Under the pieces are notes generated by a model. That model worked only from the letters and a program-made list of their open reading frames with translations, was not told the DNA's origin and searched no databases. From assembly GCF_013407835.1 (NCBI RefSeq), contig NZ_JACCBI010000001.1:1798001-1862000 (forward strand): a DNA stretch of 64,000 bases, read 5' to 3'. Each line of letters begins with the position of its first letter. Position 1 is the stretch's first letter. This document shows, one piece after another, positions 17,493 through 25,644 of this stretch. This DNA comes from Agromyces atrinae. Its GTDB lineage: Bacteria > Actinomycetota > Actinomycetes > Actinomycetales > Microbacteriaceae. Position numbers and translations under genes: made by a program.

Positions 17493-18008
17493 CTACGCAG
17501 CGGACTCCTGCTTCTCACGCAGCGCGTCGACCGTGCGAACGGCCTTCGACAGCGGTGCGTTGAACAGATATGCGGCTCCGAACAGCGAGGCCTTGAATGC
17601 ACCGGCGAGCTTCGCCAGGAGCACTTCACGGGACTCGAGGTCGGCGAGCTTGCCTACCTCTTCAGCGGTCAGGGGCTTGCCATCGAAATAGCCGCCCTTG
17701 ACCACGAGGAGGGGGTTCGCCTTGGCGAAGGTGCGCAGCTCCTTCGCGACGGCGACAGGGTCACCGTGCACGAATGCGATCGCCGAGGGGCCCGCGAGGG
17801 CGTCGTCGAAAGCGGTGATCCCGGCCTTGTTGGCCGCGATCTTGGTCAGCGTGTTCTTCACCACGGCGTAGCTCGCGTCTGCACTGATGGACTTGCGGAG
17901 CTCCTTGAGCTTCGCAACAGTGAGGCCGCGGTATTCGGTCAGCAGAACGGCAGTCGACGTCTCGAACTTCTCCGAGAGCTCGGCAACCGTGGCTTCCTTG
18001 TTCGCCAT
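17493..18008 (-). CDS. rplJ: Ribosomal protein L10
   Basis: A 171-residue stalk base protein: N-terminal rRNA-binding domain ('[20 protein letters not shown]' near residue 20, '[13 protein letters not shown]' near 50) and a C-terminal helix that carries L7/L12 dimers. The ATG at 18008 is preceded by AAGGAG at five bases' spacing; a GTG two codons upstream is less likely. The 200-base leader contains a hairpin followed by a T-run, so expression is probably attenuated, consistent with L10-L7/L12 autoregulation known elsewhere. Confidence 0.97.
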   Translation of the reverse strand: MANKEATVAELSEKFETSTAVLLTEYRGLTVAKLKELRKSISADASYAVVKNTLTKIAANKAGITAFDDALAGPSAIAFVHGDPVAVAKELRTFAKANPLLVVKGGYFDGKPLTAEEVGKLADLESREVLLAKLAGAFKASLFGAAYLFNAPLSKAVRTVDALREKQESAA

Positions 18009-18072
18009 AGCCACTCCTTATGTCTTCTTGTGCACCACGGTGGCGGTACACAGCCGCCGACATCCGGACATG

Positions 18073-18102
18073 AAAAAAGCTCCGGCGCAAGCGCTCGGAG
18101 CT
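18073..18102 (-). terminator. Attenuator-like hairpin with T-run in the rplJ leader
   Basis: On the minus strand AGCTCCG (18096-18102 complement) pairs with CGGAGCT (18078-18084 complement), followed at once by six T's. There is no upstream gene on this strand, since the next gene is divergent, so this is a terminator inside the leader of rplJ rather than the end of another transcript. Confidence 0.8.
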
Positions 18103-18217
18103 CGATCTGATTTCTCAGGAAGACTTCTTCACACCTGCGCGGGCCCGTGCTTTCGCACTGCTTCGATCGGTGTTCGCTTTCGCGCACACGGATGACCGGC
18201 GGTCTTTGGCTTCGATC

Positions 18218-18246
18218 AGAGTAGCCGAACCTGTGGATGACGCCAA
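18218..18246 (-). promoter_or_regulatory. rplJ-rplL promoter
   Basis: On the minus strand TTGGCG (18241-18246) and TACTCT (18218-18223) are separated by exactly 17 bases, a good housekeeping sigma match. Transcription would begin near 18210, giving a leader of about 200 bases that carries the attenuator hairpin. Confidence 0.7.
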
Positions 18247-18277
18247 ATCGCGTCGCCTCGCGTGGAAGACTCACGCC

Positions 18278-19117
18278 ATGAGCGACCATGTCTTCATCAG
18301 CGGCCCGGCCTCCTGGAACCAGATCGTCTACCTCGACCACCTCCCCGAACCCCGCCCGCACATGCAGTTCGCGACATCGCACGTCGAGACCATCGGCGGC
18401 ACGTCAGCGGGCAAGGCCCTGAATCTCGCCGCCGCAGCGGTTCCCGTCGTGCTGCACACGATCCTCGGCACGGATGACGCGGGCGAGCGTGTCGGCAGCC
18501 GGCTCGAGGCCGTCGGCGTCGAGCTCATCGCCGAGCGCCGCGGCACGACCGAACGCCACCTGAACCTCATGACCCCGGCCGGAGAGCGGGTGTCGCTCTA
18601 CCTCGACACGGCTGACGCCTCGGGCGAGATCGACCCCCGCGTCGAGGCATCCCTCGCCTCGGCGAGCGCCGCCGTGCTCGACCTCTCCGAACGCTCGCGG
18701 GCCCTGCTACCGACGGCGGTCCGCTCGGGGGTCGAGATCTGGACCGACCTCCACGACTACGACGGCGCGAGCGAGTTCCACGCGCCGTTCGCCCAAGCCG
18801 CCGCCCGCATCTTCCTGAACGCCGACGGCACCGATGATCACCGCGCGCTCATGCGACGCCTCGTCGCGAACGGCGCCACGACGGTCGTCTGCACGCTCGG
18901 CGCCGAGGGCGCCGTCGCACTCGACGCCGACGGATGGCACGAGGTGCGGGCGACTCCCGTCGAGGTCGTCGACACCAATGGCGCGGGTGACGCCTTCTTC
19001 GCAGGTTTCCTCGTCGCGACCCTCCGCGGCGCCGCGATCGACGAAGCGCTGTCCGCGGCATCCGTCTCGGCCGCCGGCGCCCTCACAACCCACCACCTGC
19101 ACCCCTCCCTCGCCTGA
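18278..19117 (+). CDS. PfkB-family carbohydrate kinase
   Basis: A 279-residue ribokinase-like enzyme. The N-terminal substrate motif is 'GGTSAGKALNLAAA' (about residues 40-53), and the C-terminal PfkB signature 'DTNGAGDAFFAGF' (about 231-243) contains the catalytic aspartate and the anion hole. It uses ATP to phosphorylate a sugar or nucleoside; which one is not clear. I placed the start at 18278 because the conserved first strand follows directly; the frame extends upstream into the rplJ promoter region. It is divergent from rplJ and appears to be transcribed alone. Confidence 0.88.
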   Translation: MSDHVFISGPASWNQIVYLDHLPEPRPHMQFATSHVETIGGTSAGKALNLAAAAVPVVLHTILGTDDAGERVGSRLEAVGVELIAERRGTTERHLNLMTPAGERVSLYLDTADASGEIDPRVEASLASASAAVLDLSERSRALLPTAVRSGVEIWTDLHDYDGASEFHAPFAQAAARIFLNADGTDDHRALMRRLVANGATTVVCTLGAEGAVALDADGWHEVRATPVEVVDTNGAGDAFFAGFLVATLRGAAIDEALSAASVSAAGALTTHHLHPSLA

Positions 19118-19141
19118 TGCGCCCTCCCCCACCGACAAGCA

Positions 19142-19202
19142 GTCTCGGCGTCACGTTTGTGCTCCTCACCGGCATCGAAGAGCACAAACGTGACGCCGAG
19201 AC
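19142..19202. repeat. 61-bp palindrome, family B copy 2
   Basis: Perfect 23-bp arms (19142-19164, 19180-19202) and a 15-base loop. Outer arm GTCTCGGCGTCACG as in the other copies; inner nine bases TTTGTGCTC, entirely different from copy 1 yet still matched by the opposite arm. It lies between two genes on the same strand. Confidence 0.9.
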
Positions 19203-19228
19203 GAGGGGAGGAGAGCGCAGGGCGGGAA

Positions 19229-19276
19229 TAGTTGACGAAGAGCAACTAGTTACATATAGTTGATCGTCGTCAACTA
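19229..19276 (+). promoter_or_regulatory. Promoter with two tandem MarR-type operators
   Basis: Two 20-bp palindromes TAGTTG-N8-CAACTA (19229-19248 and 19257-19276), eight bases apart. Between and within them is a near-ideal promoter: TTGACG (19232-19237), 17 bases, TATAGT (19255-19260). The -35 lies inside the first palindrome and the -10 abuts the second, so a bound repressor would block polymerase. Confidence 0.85.
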
Positions 19277-19295
19277 ATCAGGAGTATCCCCGCCG

Positions 19296-20996
19296 ATGTC
19301 ACGCTCTACCGCTTCCGCTCCCGGGCTCACCGAGTCCGGCATGACCCACCGCCAGGTGATGCAGGCCCTCTCCGGCCTCCTCCTCGGCATGTTCGTCTCC
19401 ATGCTCGCGACGACCGTCGTGGGCACCTCACTGCCCCTCATCATCAGCGACCTCAAGGGCGACCAGAGCGCCTTCACGTGGGTCGTCACGGCGACCCTCC
19501 TCGCGACGACCGTCTCGACTCCCATCTGGGGCAAGCTCGCCGACCTCATGAACCGCAAGCTCCTGCTGCAGCTCGCGCTCGTGATCTTCGTCGTGAGCTC
19601 GGCGATCGCCGGATTCGCGCAGGACCCCGCCTCCCTCATCACGATGCGCGTGTTCCAGGGCATCGGTGCGGGTGGCCTCGGCGCCCTCAGCCAGATCGTC
19701 ATGGCCGATATCCTCAGCCCGCGCGAGCGCGGCAAGTACGCGGGCCTCTTCGGCGCCGTCATGGCCGTCGCGACCGTCGGCGGCCCGCTGCTCGGCGGCG
19801 TCATCACCGACTCGCTCGGATGGCGGTGGAACTTCTTCGTGGGCCTGCCGATCGCCGTCGTCGCACTCGTGCTCCTGCAGCGCACGCTGCACCTTCCCGC
19901 GAAGCCCAAGCGCAAGGTCTCGATCGACTACTTCGGCATCGTGCTCATCTCGAGCGGCGTCTCGCTGCTGCTCATCTGGGTGAGCCTCGCGGGCAGCCAG
20001 TTTGACTGGAACTCGCTCACGACCTACCTCATGGTCGGCGGCGCCGTCGTGCTGCTCGCCCTCGCGATCGTCGCCGAGATGAAGGCCAAGGAGCCCCTCA
20101 TTCCCCTCGGTCTGTTCCGCGACCGCACCTTCACCCTCGCGGTCGTCGCGAGCGTCTCGGTCGGTGTCGCGATGTTCGGTACCGCGGTCTTCCTCAGCCA
20201 GTACATGCAGCTCGCCCGTGGCGCGACCCCCACCGAGTCGGGCCTCCTCACGATCCCCATGATGGCCGGTCTGCTCATCGCGTCGACCGTCATCGGCAAC
20301 CTCGTGAGCCGCCGCGGGAAGTGGAAGATGTACGTCGTCATCGGCAGCGTGCTGATGATCGCCGGCTCGTTCCTCCTCAGCCGCCTGCACTACGACACGC
20401 CGTTCCTCTACGTCGGGATCTCGATGTTCGTGCTCGGAGCCGGCGTCGGCATGCTCATGCAGAACCTCGTCATCGTCGTGCAGAACAAGGTCGAGCTGAA
20501 GAACCTCGGCGTCGCCACGAGCGCCGTGACCTTCTTCCGCAGCCTCGGCGGAACGGTCGGCGTCTCGGTCATGGGCTCGATCCTCGGAACGGTCGTCGCC
20601 GAGAACATCACGTCGGGCATCGGCGGGCTTCCCCCCGAGCAGCAGGCCGAGGCCGCCAAGGCGCTCGCCGGCGGTGCGATCCCACAGATCTCCCAGCTTC
20701 CCGACTTCCTCCGCGTCGTCGTCGAGTCGGCGTACGGCACGGGTGTCGGCGCGGTCTTCCTCGCCGCCGTCCCCCTCGCGATCGTCACGCTGCTGGCCGT
20801 CGTCTTCCTGCCGAACGCCCAACTCGGCACGCTCAACGCCGTCGAGCGCGCGAAGGCCGAGGGCGACACCCCGCGCGAGGAGATCGTCGAAGACGGTGCC
20901 GAGAACCTCGTCGAGGTCGCCGAAGGGAGCGTCGGCATCCCCCTGACGGGTTCCGTCCCCACCTTCGGGCGCAACCCGGGCGACGGGCGTTCGTAG
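19296..20996 (+). CDS. DHA2-type MFS multidrug exporter
   Basis: A 566-residue transporter with about 14 predicted helices. It carries 'GTSLPLIISDLKG' at the end of helix 1, 'WGKLADLMNRK' in the loop to helix 3 and 'GAGGLGALSQIVMADI' further on, all typical of the DHA2 drug:proton antiporters. The C-terminal 50 residues are soluble. The ATG at 19296 has AGGAG about 11 bases upstream, longer than ideal. The MarR gene starts one base after its stop, and the promoter carries two MarR-type palindromes, so a self-contained inducible efflux unit is the natural reading. Substrates unknown. Confidence 0.92.
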   Translation: MSRSTASAPGLTESGMTHRQVMQALSGLLLGMFVSMLATTVVGTSLPLIISDLKGDQSAFTWVVTATLLATTVSTPIWGKLADLMNRKLLLQLALVIFVVSSAIAGFAQDPASLITMRVFQGIGAGGLGALSQIVMADILSPRERGKYAGLFGAVMAVATVGGPLLGGVITDSLGWRWNFFVGLPIAVVALVLLQRTLHLPAKPKRKVSIDYFGIVLISSGVSLLLIWVSLAGSQFDWNSLTTYLMVGGAVVLLALAIVAEMKAKEPLIPLGLFRDRTFTLAVVASVSVGVAMFGTAVFLSQYMQLARGATPTESGLLTIPMMAGLLIASTVIGNLVSRRGKWKMYVVIGSVLMIAGSFLLSRLHYDTPFLYVGISMFVLGAGVGMLMQNLVIVVQNKVELKNLGVATSAVTFFRSLGGTVGVSVMGSILGTVVAENITSGIGGLPPEQQAEAAKALAGGAIPQISQLPDFLRVVVESAYGTGVGAVFLAAVPLAIVTLLAVVFLPNAQLGTLNAVERAKAEGDTPREEIVEDGAENLVEVAEGSVGIPLTGSVPTFGRNPGDGRS

Positions 20997-20997
20997 A

Positions 20998-21483
20998 ATG
21001 TCGACTGTGACGAGCGAGACCCCGACCGAGGCCGAGTACGCGCGAGCGATCGCCTCGGTCGAGGAAGAGCTCGGAACACTCTTCCGTCGGGCCCGCTCGA
21101 TGTGGAAGGAGTCGGCGGCGGCGATCCACCCCGATCTGCAGCCGATCGGGTACAAGATCCTCGCGTCGCTCGTGAACTCGGGCCCCGCCCACGCCGGCGC
21201 CCTCGCCGAGCTCCTCGCGATCGACAAGAGCGTCATGAGCCGCCAGGTGCGCACCCTCGAAGAGCTCGACCTCGCGGAGTCGACACCCGATCCGTCCGAC
21301 GGCCGAGCCCGCATCCTCAGCCCGACCCCGCTCGCCCGCGAACGCATCGGCGTGGTGCGCGCCACGAACCAGGCGCTCCTGAACCAACGGTTGCACGAGT
21401 GGACTCCCGAGGAGCTGCAGCACTTCGCCGAGATGCTCGGCCGGCTCGCCGAGACGCCCATTCCCCGCATCGCTCGCGACTGA
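20998..21483 (+). CDS. MarR-family regulator of the DHA2 exporter
   Basis: A 161-residue winged-helix regulator with recognition helix 'LAELLAIDKSVMSRQVRTLE' (about residues 69-88) and a wing ending 'DPSDGRARILSPT'. It starts one base after the exporter stop, so translation is coupled. The most likely operators are the two TAGTTG-N8-CAACTA palindromes before the exporter. No link to the other MarR (14852-15337) is implied; the two proposed operator sequences differ. Confidence 0.9.
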   Translation: MSTVTSETPTEAEYARAIASVEEELGTLFRRARSMWKESAAAIHPDLQPIGYKILASLVNSGPAHAGALAELLAIDKSVMSRQVRTLEELDLAESTPDPSDGRARILSPTPLARERIGVVRATNQALLNQRLHEWTPEELQHFAEMLGRLAETPIPRIARD

Positions 21484-21493
21484 GCGCGGCGGC

Positions 21494-21526
21494 ATCGGGC
21501 CCGCTCCCCGTCGGAGCGGGCCCGAT
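21494..21526 (+). terminator. Stem-loop ending the exporter-marR unit
   Basis: Perfect 14-bp stem (21494-21507 with 21513-21526) and a five-base loop, ten bases after the MarR stop. Very GC-rich with no T-run, the form many actinobacterial terminators take. Confidence 0.7.
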
Positions 21527-21557
21527 CCCTGTCGGATGCCTCGTGCAGACTGACGGC

Positions 21558-22718
21558 ATGCTCGAAACGATCGCCGTCGCGAACTACCGATCCCTCCGCT
21601 CCCTCGTCATGCCCCTCGACGGGCTCACCGTCATCACGGGCGCGAACGGCGCGGGCAAGTCGAGCCTCTATCGATCGCTCCGCCTGCTCGCGAGCACGGC
21701 GGCGGGCGGAATCGTCGCGGGGCTCGCGCGTGAGGGCGGCCTCGGGTCGACGCTCTGGGCCGGCCCCGAGAACGTGAGCCGGGCGATGCGCGCGGGCGAC
21801 GTTCCCGTGCAGGGCACGCGGCGCTCACGCCCCATCGAGCTGAAGCTCGGCTTCGCGAGCGACGACCTCGGCTATCTCATCGATCTCGGCCTCCCGACGC
21901 AGAACGGGCCGCGGAGCCTCTTCGCCCGAGACCCCGAGATCAAGCGCGAGCTCATCTTCGCGGGAGCGGTCGCCCGCCCGGCCACACTCCTCGTCGATCG
22001 TGCGAACGCCGCCGTTCGGGTACGCGATGATGCCTGGTCGACCCTGCCCCGACGCATCGCGCCGTTCGAGAGCGTGCTCACCGAGATCGCCGACGACGAC
22101 GCGGCCCCCGAAGTGCTCTCGGTGCGGCGCCGCGTGCGCGGCTGGCGCTTCTACGACAACTTCCGCACCGACCGCGATGCTCCGGTCCGCTCGCCCCGAC
22201 TCGGCACCCGCACGGAAGTGCTCGACCACTCGGGCGACGATCTCGCGGCGGCGGTGCAGACGATCATCGAATCGGGTCGCCGCGATCGGCTCGACGCCGA
22301 GATCGATCGGGCGTTCCCCGGGTCGACGGTGTCGGTCCGCGAAGACAACGGCTACTTCAGCGTGCACCTCGCTCAGCCCGGCATGCTCCGTGATCTGGCG
22401 ACGGACGAACTCTCCGACGGCACGCTCCGTTACCTGCTGCTCGTCGCCGCGCTGCTCTCACCGCGGCCGCCGGAACTGCTCGTGCTCAACGAGCCCGAGA
22501 CGAGCCTGCACCTCGACCTGCTCCCCCGGCTCGGCGAACTGATCGCCGCCGCGGCGGCAGACACCCAGGTGCTCGTCGTGTCGCACGCGGCGACGCTCAT
22601 CGATGCCCTCACGGCGGCTGGCGGGGTCGAACGTCGACTCGTCAAAGAGCTCGGCGAGACGACGATCGACGGGTTCGGCGTGCTCGACGGGCCGCCGTGG
22701 GGTTGGGGTGAGCGATGA
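21558..22718 (+). CDS. AAA-family ATPase of the RecF/AAA_21 type
   Basis: A 386-residue protein. 'ITGANGAGKSSLYRSLRLL' near residue 30 is Walker A; 'LSDGTLRYLLLVAALL' resembles an ABC/SMC signature; 'LLVLNEPETSLHLDLLPRL' is Walker B with the usual NEPE; 'LVVSHAATLI' follows with the switch His. This is the compact SMC/RecF-like head without a long coiled coil. Such ATPases occur in repair and in some defence systems, but no partner gene (TOPRIM, nuclease, reverse transcriptase) is adjacent, so no role is assigned. The start at 21558 places the family N-terminus 'MLETIAVANYRSL'; no good ribosome site is seen. Confidence 0.82.
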   Translation: MLETIAVANYRSLRSLVMPLDGLTVITGANGAGKSSLYRSLRLLASTAAGGIVAGLAREGGLGSTLWAGPENVSRAMRAGDVPVQGTRRSRPIELKLGFASDDLGYLIDLGLPTQNGPRSLFARDPEIKRELIFAGAVARPATLLVDRANAAVRVRDDAWSTLPRRIAPFESVLTEIADDDAAPEVLSVRRRVRGWRFYDNFRTDRDAPVRSPRLGTRTEVLDHSGDDLAAAVQTIIESGRRDRLDAEIDRAFPGSTVSVREDNGYFSVHLAQPGMLRDLATDELSDGTLRYLLLVAALLSPRPPELLVLNEPETSLHLDLLPRLGELIAAAAADTQVLVVSHAATLIDALTAAGGVERRLVKELGETTIDGFGVLDGPPWGWGER

Positions 22719-22727
22719 CCCCGCGGG

Positions 22728-23606
22728 TCACGCCGCCTCAAGCCTCCGCCACGACCACCAGTAGACGAGTGCCGTGCCGATCGATCCGGCTGAAGCCAGT
22801 GCGGCTGCCGCGAGGTAGGCATTCCACTCGATCGTCGGATCGGTGATGTCGAAGGCGAAGGCGCTCCAGCCGAGGACGAGCCCGAGCCCGAGCGTGAGCA
22901 GACCGAGTCCGCCGATGAGAACGACATAGACGACGCGCAGTCTCCGCTTCTCGTCGACGATGACGACCCGGCCCGTTCGGACGAGGACGAGCGCAGCGAC
23001 GCACCCGAGACCGAGCGCGACCATATCGGCACCGAGAGTGTCGGAGAGACGGTGCCACTTCGCCGCTATCGTGTACGCACCGATGCTCGTCGCCCACGTC
23101 ATCACGACGAGCAATGCGAGTCCGCGGAAGCGGAATGGAACCACGAGTATCACGGCGACGAGCACAGTCATCGCGATCGTCGTGTGTCCGCTCGGGAACG
23201 AGTTTCCCGTGTAGTCACCGACGACCTCGACGAGCTCGGGGCGCGGCAGGACGAAGCGCTTGAGGGTCTGCGTGACGATCTGGCCGACGACGATCACACC
23301 CACGGCGACGGCAGCGAGGAGCGGCTTCCTGCGCAGCAGACCGATCGCGCCGACGGCCAGTGTCGCCGCAGCGAGGCTCCACACCGTGATCAGGCCGAGT
23401 CGCTCCGACGCTTCTCGGAAGGTCTCCGCGGCCTGTTGATCCGCACCGCGCAGCGCGGCATTCTCGAGCTGTTGACCGAGCGGGGTCAGAACTGCTGCGA
23501 CGTAGATCGCAGCAAGCGCCAGAAGTGCGGCCACCGCGAGCACGATCCATCGCCGACGAGCTCTGCCCAGCAATGCGGTCACGGGCTGGGCGAGGACGTT
23601 CGTCAT
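22728..23606 (-). CDS. PAP2-family membrane phosphatase
   Basis: A 292-residue protein with about six to seven helices and the three lipid-phosphatase motifs: 'KRFVLPRP' near residue 120, 'SFPSGHT' near 138 and 'KWHRLSDTLGAD' near 187 (the catalytic His and helper Asp). It should remove phosphate from a prenyl or lipid phosphate on the outer face of the membrane; an extra pair of helices follows the catalytic part. The start 'MTNVLAQPV' at 23606 is preferred to an Arg/Ser-rich upstream extension inside the next gene. It converges with the AAA ATPase with a nine-base gap. Confidence 0.87.
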   Translation of the reverse strand: MTNVLAQPVTALLGRARRRWIVLAVAALLALAAIYVAAVLTPLGQQLENAALRGADQQAAETFREASERLGLITVWSLAAATLAVGAIGLLRRKPLLAAVAVGVIVVGQIVTQTLKRFVLPRPELVEVVGDYTGNSFPSGHTTIAMTVLVAVILVVPFRFRGLALLVVMTWATSIGAYTIAAKWHRLSDTLGADMVALGLGCVAALVLVRTGRVVIVDEKRRLRVVYVVLIGGLGLLTLGLGLVLGWSAFAFDITDPTIEWNAYLAAAALASAGSIGTALVYWWSWRRLEAA

Positions 23607-23637
23607 GCCCGAAATGCTACCGGTGCGGCTCGTCCGA

Positions 23638-24078
23638 TCAGGCGGTGGCACCCGGAGCGCTGTATGCCCGCAGCTCGTGGGCGAGCGAGACGCAGAACTC
23701 GTTGACAGCCTCGCTCGCGTGCGAACCGATCCACAGCACGTACTCGCTCGACGGGTCGTCTGACGCACGCATCCACTCGTCGAGCCACGCATCGACGGCA
23801 CGCACGAGCGTCTCGCCGCGTTCGGCTGCCGCACGAACCTTCGACACGCTCGAGCGCTCGTCGCGGCGGAGCCACGTGACGGCCACGCGCGGAGGGGCAT
23901 CGAGCGGCACGACCTGCAACGGAGCGGCGATCTCGATGATCACGCGACCGTAGGCATCGCGCGGGAGGTCGGACAGCACCTGCCGGATCTCGTCGATGTC
24001 ACCGATGTCACCGGCGACGAGCACGTAGCGCGAACGCTGGTCGCAGACGGCAGGATCGGAGTTCTGAGAGAAGGGCAC
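23638..24078 (-). CDS. SIP-domain protein (siderophore-interacting protein-like), iron regulated
   Basis: A 146-residue protein resembling the C-terminal NAD(P)H-binding domain of siderophore-interacting flavoproteins ('YVLVAGDIGDIDEIRQVLSD' near residue 18, 'VTWLRRD' near 68) without the N-terminal FAD domain. Full-length SIP proteins reduce ferric siderophores; this short form may act with a separate partner. The start is GTG at 24078. A DtxR/IdeR-type iron box lies ten bases upstream and fills the promoter spacer, so transcription should rise when iron is scarce. The -10 TAGAGT ends six bases before the GTG, indicating a leaderless message. Confidence 0.75.
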   Translation of the reverse strand: MPFSQNSDPAVCDQRSRYVLVAGDIGDIDEIRQVLSDLPRDAYGRVIIEIAAPLQVVPLDAPPRVAVTWLRRDERSSVSKVRAAAERGETLVRAVDAWLDEWMRASDDPSSEYVLWIGSHASEAVNEFCVSLAHELRAYSAPGATA

Positions 24079-24087
24079 GTCTCTACT

Positions 24088-24106
24088 CTAGGTAAGGCTT
24101 ACCTAA
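24088..24106 (-). promoter_or_regulatory. Iron box (DtxR/IdeR type) inside the SIP promoter
   Basis: The 19-bp near-palindrome TTAGGTAAGCCTTACCTAG (minus strand) closely matches the DtxR/IdeR consensus. Read with its flanks it lies in a 17-base spacer between TGGACG (-35-like) and TAGAGT (-10). It also contains the stop codon (24103-24105) of the upstream histidine kinase. Confidence 0.85.
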
Positions 24107-25644
24107 GCGTCCAGTCCTGAACCTGACAATTTCACGATGAATCTCGTATCGCCCGGTTCGCTCTCGACGCTGACCGTGCCGTGATGGGCGTGAACGACGG
24201 CTTCGACGATCGCGAGGCCGAGTCCCGTCGAGCCCGCCGCACGCGAACGCGACGAGTCGCCGCGCGCGAACCGTTCGAAGAGGCTCTCGCGCACGGCGGC
24301 GTCGATACCGGGGCCGTCATCGGCGACGACGAGGTGCACGACACCGTCATCCACCGCGAGCGTCGTCGTCACGCGCGTGCCGGCGGGCGTGTGCACGCGG
24401 GCGTTCGCGAGCAGGTTGCCGAGCACCTGGCGGAGCCTCGGCGAATCGCCCACGACCTCGACGGGCTCCGGCGGCAGATCGAGGTCCCAGTGGTGATCCT
24501 GACCGGCGGCGGCCGCATCGCTCACGGCGTCCACGACGATCGCGGACAGGTCGACGGCCGAGCGATCGAGTTCACGCCCCTCGTCGAGTCGGGCGAGCAG
24601 CAACAGGTCGTCGACGAGCTCCGTCATCCGCACCGATTCCGACTCGATGCGGCCGAGGGCGTGTGCGGCGTCGGTCGGAAGGGTCTCGCCGCTGCGACGC
24701 GTGAGTTCCGAATAGCCGCGGATCGATGCGAGCGGCGTCCGCAGTTCGTGGCTCGCGTCAGCGACGAACTGGCGCACCTTCCGCTCGCTCGCCTCGCGCG
24801 AGGTGAGGGCGGATGACACGTGCCCCAGCATGCGGTTGAAGGCGGCTCCGAGCTGGCCGACCTCGGTCGTCGACTCGGGGACGCGCTGCGAGAGCGCGAC
24901 CTCACCGCGGTCGAGCGGGAGCTCCGAGACCTCGCGCGCCGTCTGCGTGAGTCGGCGGAGCGGCGCGAGCGACCCGTTGATGAGCCAGGAGCCGACGACG
25001 ATGGCCGTGACGATACCGAGGAAGCCGACGACGGCGATCGTGATCGCGAGCTGCATGGACGTCGACTCGACGTCGGCGAGCGGGAGCGCGATGACAAGCG
25101 CGGCGCCGTTGCTTCCGACATCCGTGCCGTTCGTGAGGATGGGCCGGTACGACGCGCGGTACGAGCCGAGCTCGCCGAGGTCGACCGTCGTCGGCTCGAG
25201 GGTGCCGACGACTTCGGCGAGCGCGTTCTGCTGGGCGTCGTCGAGGCGAGTGACCTGTCCCGCTTCGTCGAGGTAGCCCGACGAGACGGTGACTCCGCCG
25301 TACACGAGTGCGCCGATCGTTCCCGGCGCTTGGCCGGGCACCCGCAGCAGCGGGCCGGCGTCGCTCCCCGGGTCGCCCGGGGCGGTGAAGATGTCGGCTC
25401 CACGACCGCGATCGACGGCCGAGCGCAACTGCTCGTCGACGCGATCGACGAGCGAGGCATGCAGGATCGCGACGCTCAGTACGCCGACGGCGAGGCTCAC
25501 CGCGGCGAGCAAGAGGAGCAGGATCGCGAGGAGGCGCTTGCGGAGCGTCCACGGCTGACGCGCCACCCGCGGCTTCATCGTCTCCCCCGCGCCGGCCGCC
25601 GCACGGGCACGCGCCGCGTAGCCGGGGTCGCCGGGCGCCGTCAT
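24103..25644 (-). CDS. Sensor histidine kinase
   Basis: A 513-residue membrane kinase. Helix 1 (about residues 36-60), an extracytoplasmic sensor region (about 60-180), helix 2 (about 185-208), HAMP, then HisKA with the phosphorylated His in 'DASHELRTPLASIRGYSEL' near residue 300, and an ATPase domain with 'GNLLANARVHTPAG' and 'VADDGPGIDA'. It should sense an envelope signal and phosphorylate the OmpR-type regulator just upstream, whose stop it overlaps (ATGA). Its own stop codon sits inside the iron box of the next gene. The divergent ABC exporter is a likely target of the pair. Confidence 0.94.
   Translation of the reverse strand: MTAPGDPGYAARARAAAGAGETMKPRVARQPWTLRKRLLAILLLLLAAVSLAVGVLSVAILHASLVDRVDEQLRSAVDRGRGADIFTAPGDPGSDAGPLLRVPGQAPGTIGALVYGGVTVSSGYLDEAGQVTRLDDAQQNALAEVVGTLEPTTVDLGELGSYRASYRPILTNGTDVGSNGAALVIALPLADVESTSMQLAITIAVVGFLGIVTAIVVGSWLINGSLAPLRRLTQTAREVSELPLDRGEVALSQRVPESTTEVGQLGAAFNRMLGHVSSALTSREASERKVRQFVADASHELRTPLASIRGYSELTRRSGETLPTDAAHALGRIESESVRMTELVDDLLLLARLDEGRELDRSAVDLSAIVVDAVSDAAAAGQDHHWDLDLPPEPVEVVGDSPRLRQVLGNLLANARVHTPAGTRVTTTLAVDDGVVHLVVADDGPGIDAAVRESLFERFARGDSSRSRAAGSTGLGLAIVEAVVHAHHGTVSVESEPGDTRFIVKLSGSGLDA

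Noticed and set aside
21558..22718. Anti-phage defence ATPase (OLD or similar)
   Set aside because: No TOPRIM domain and no nuclease or other partner next to it; the genes around are ordinary, so a defence role is unsupported.
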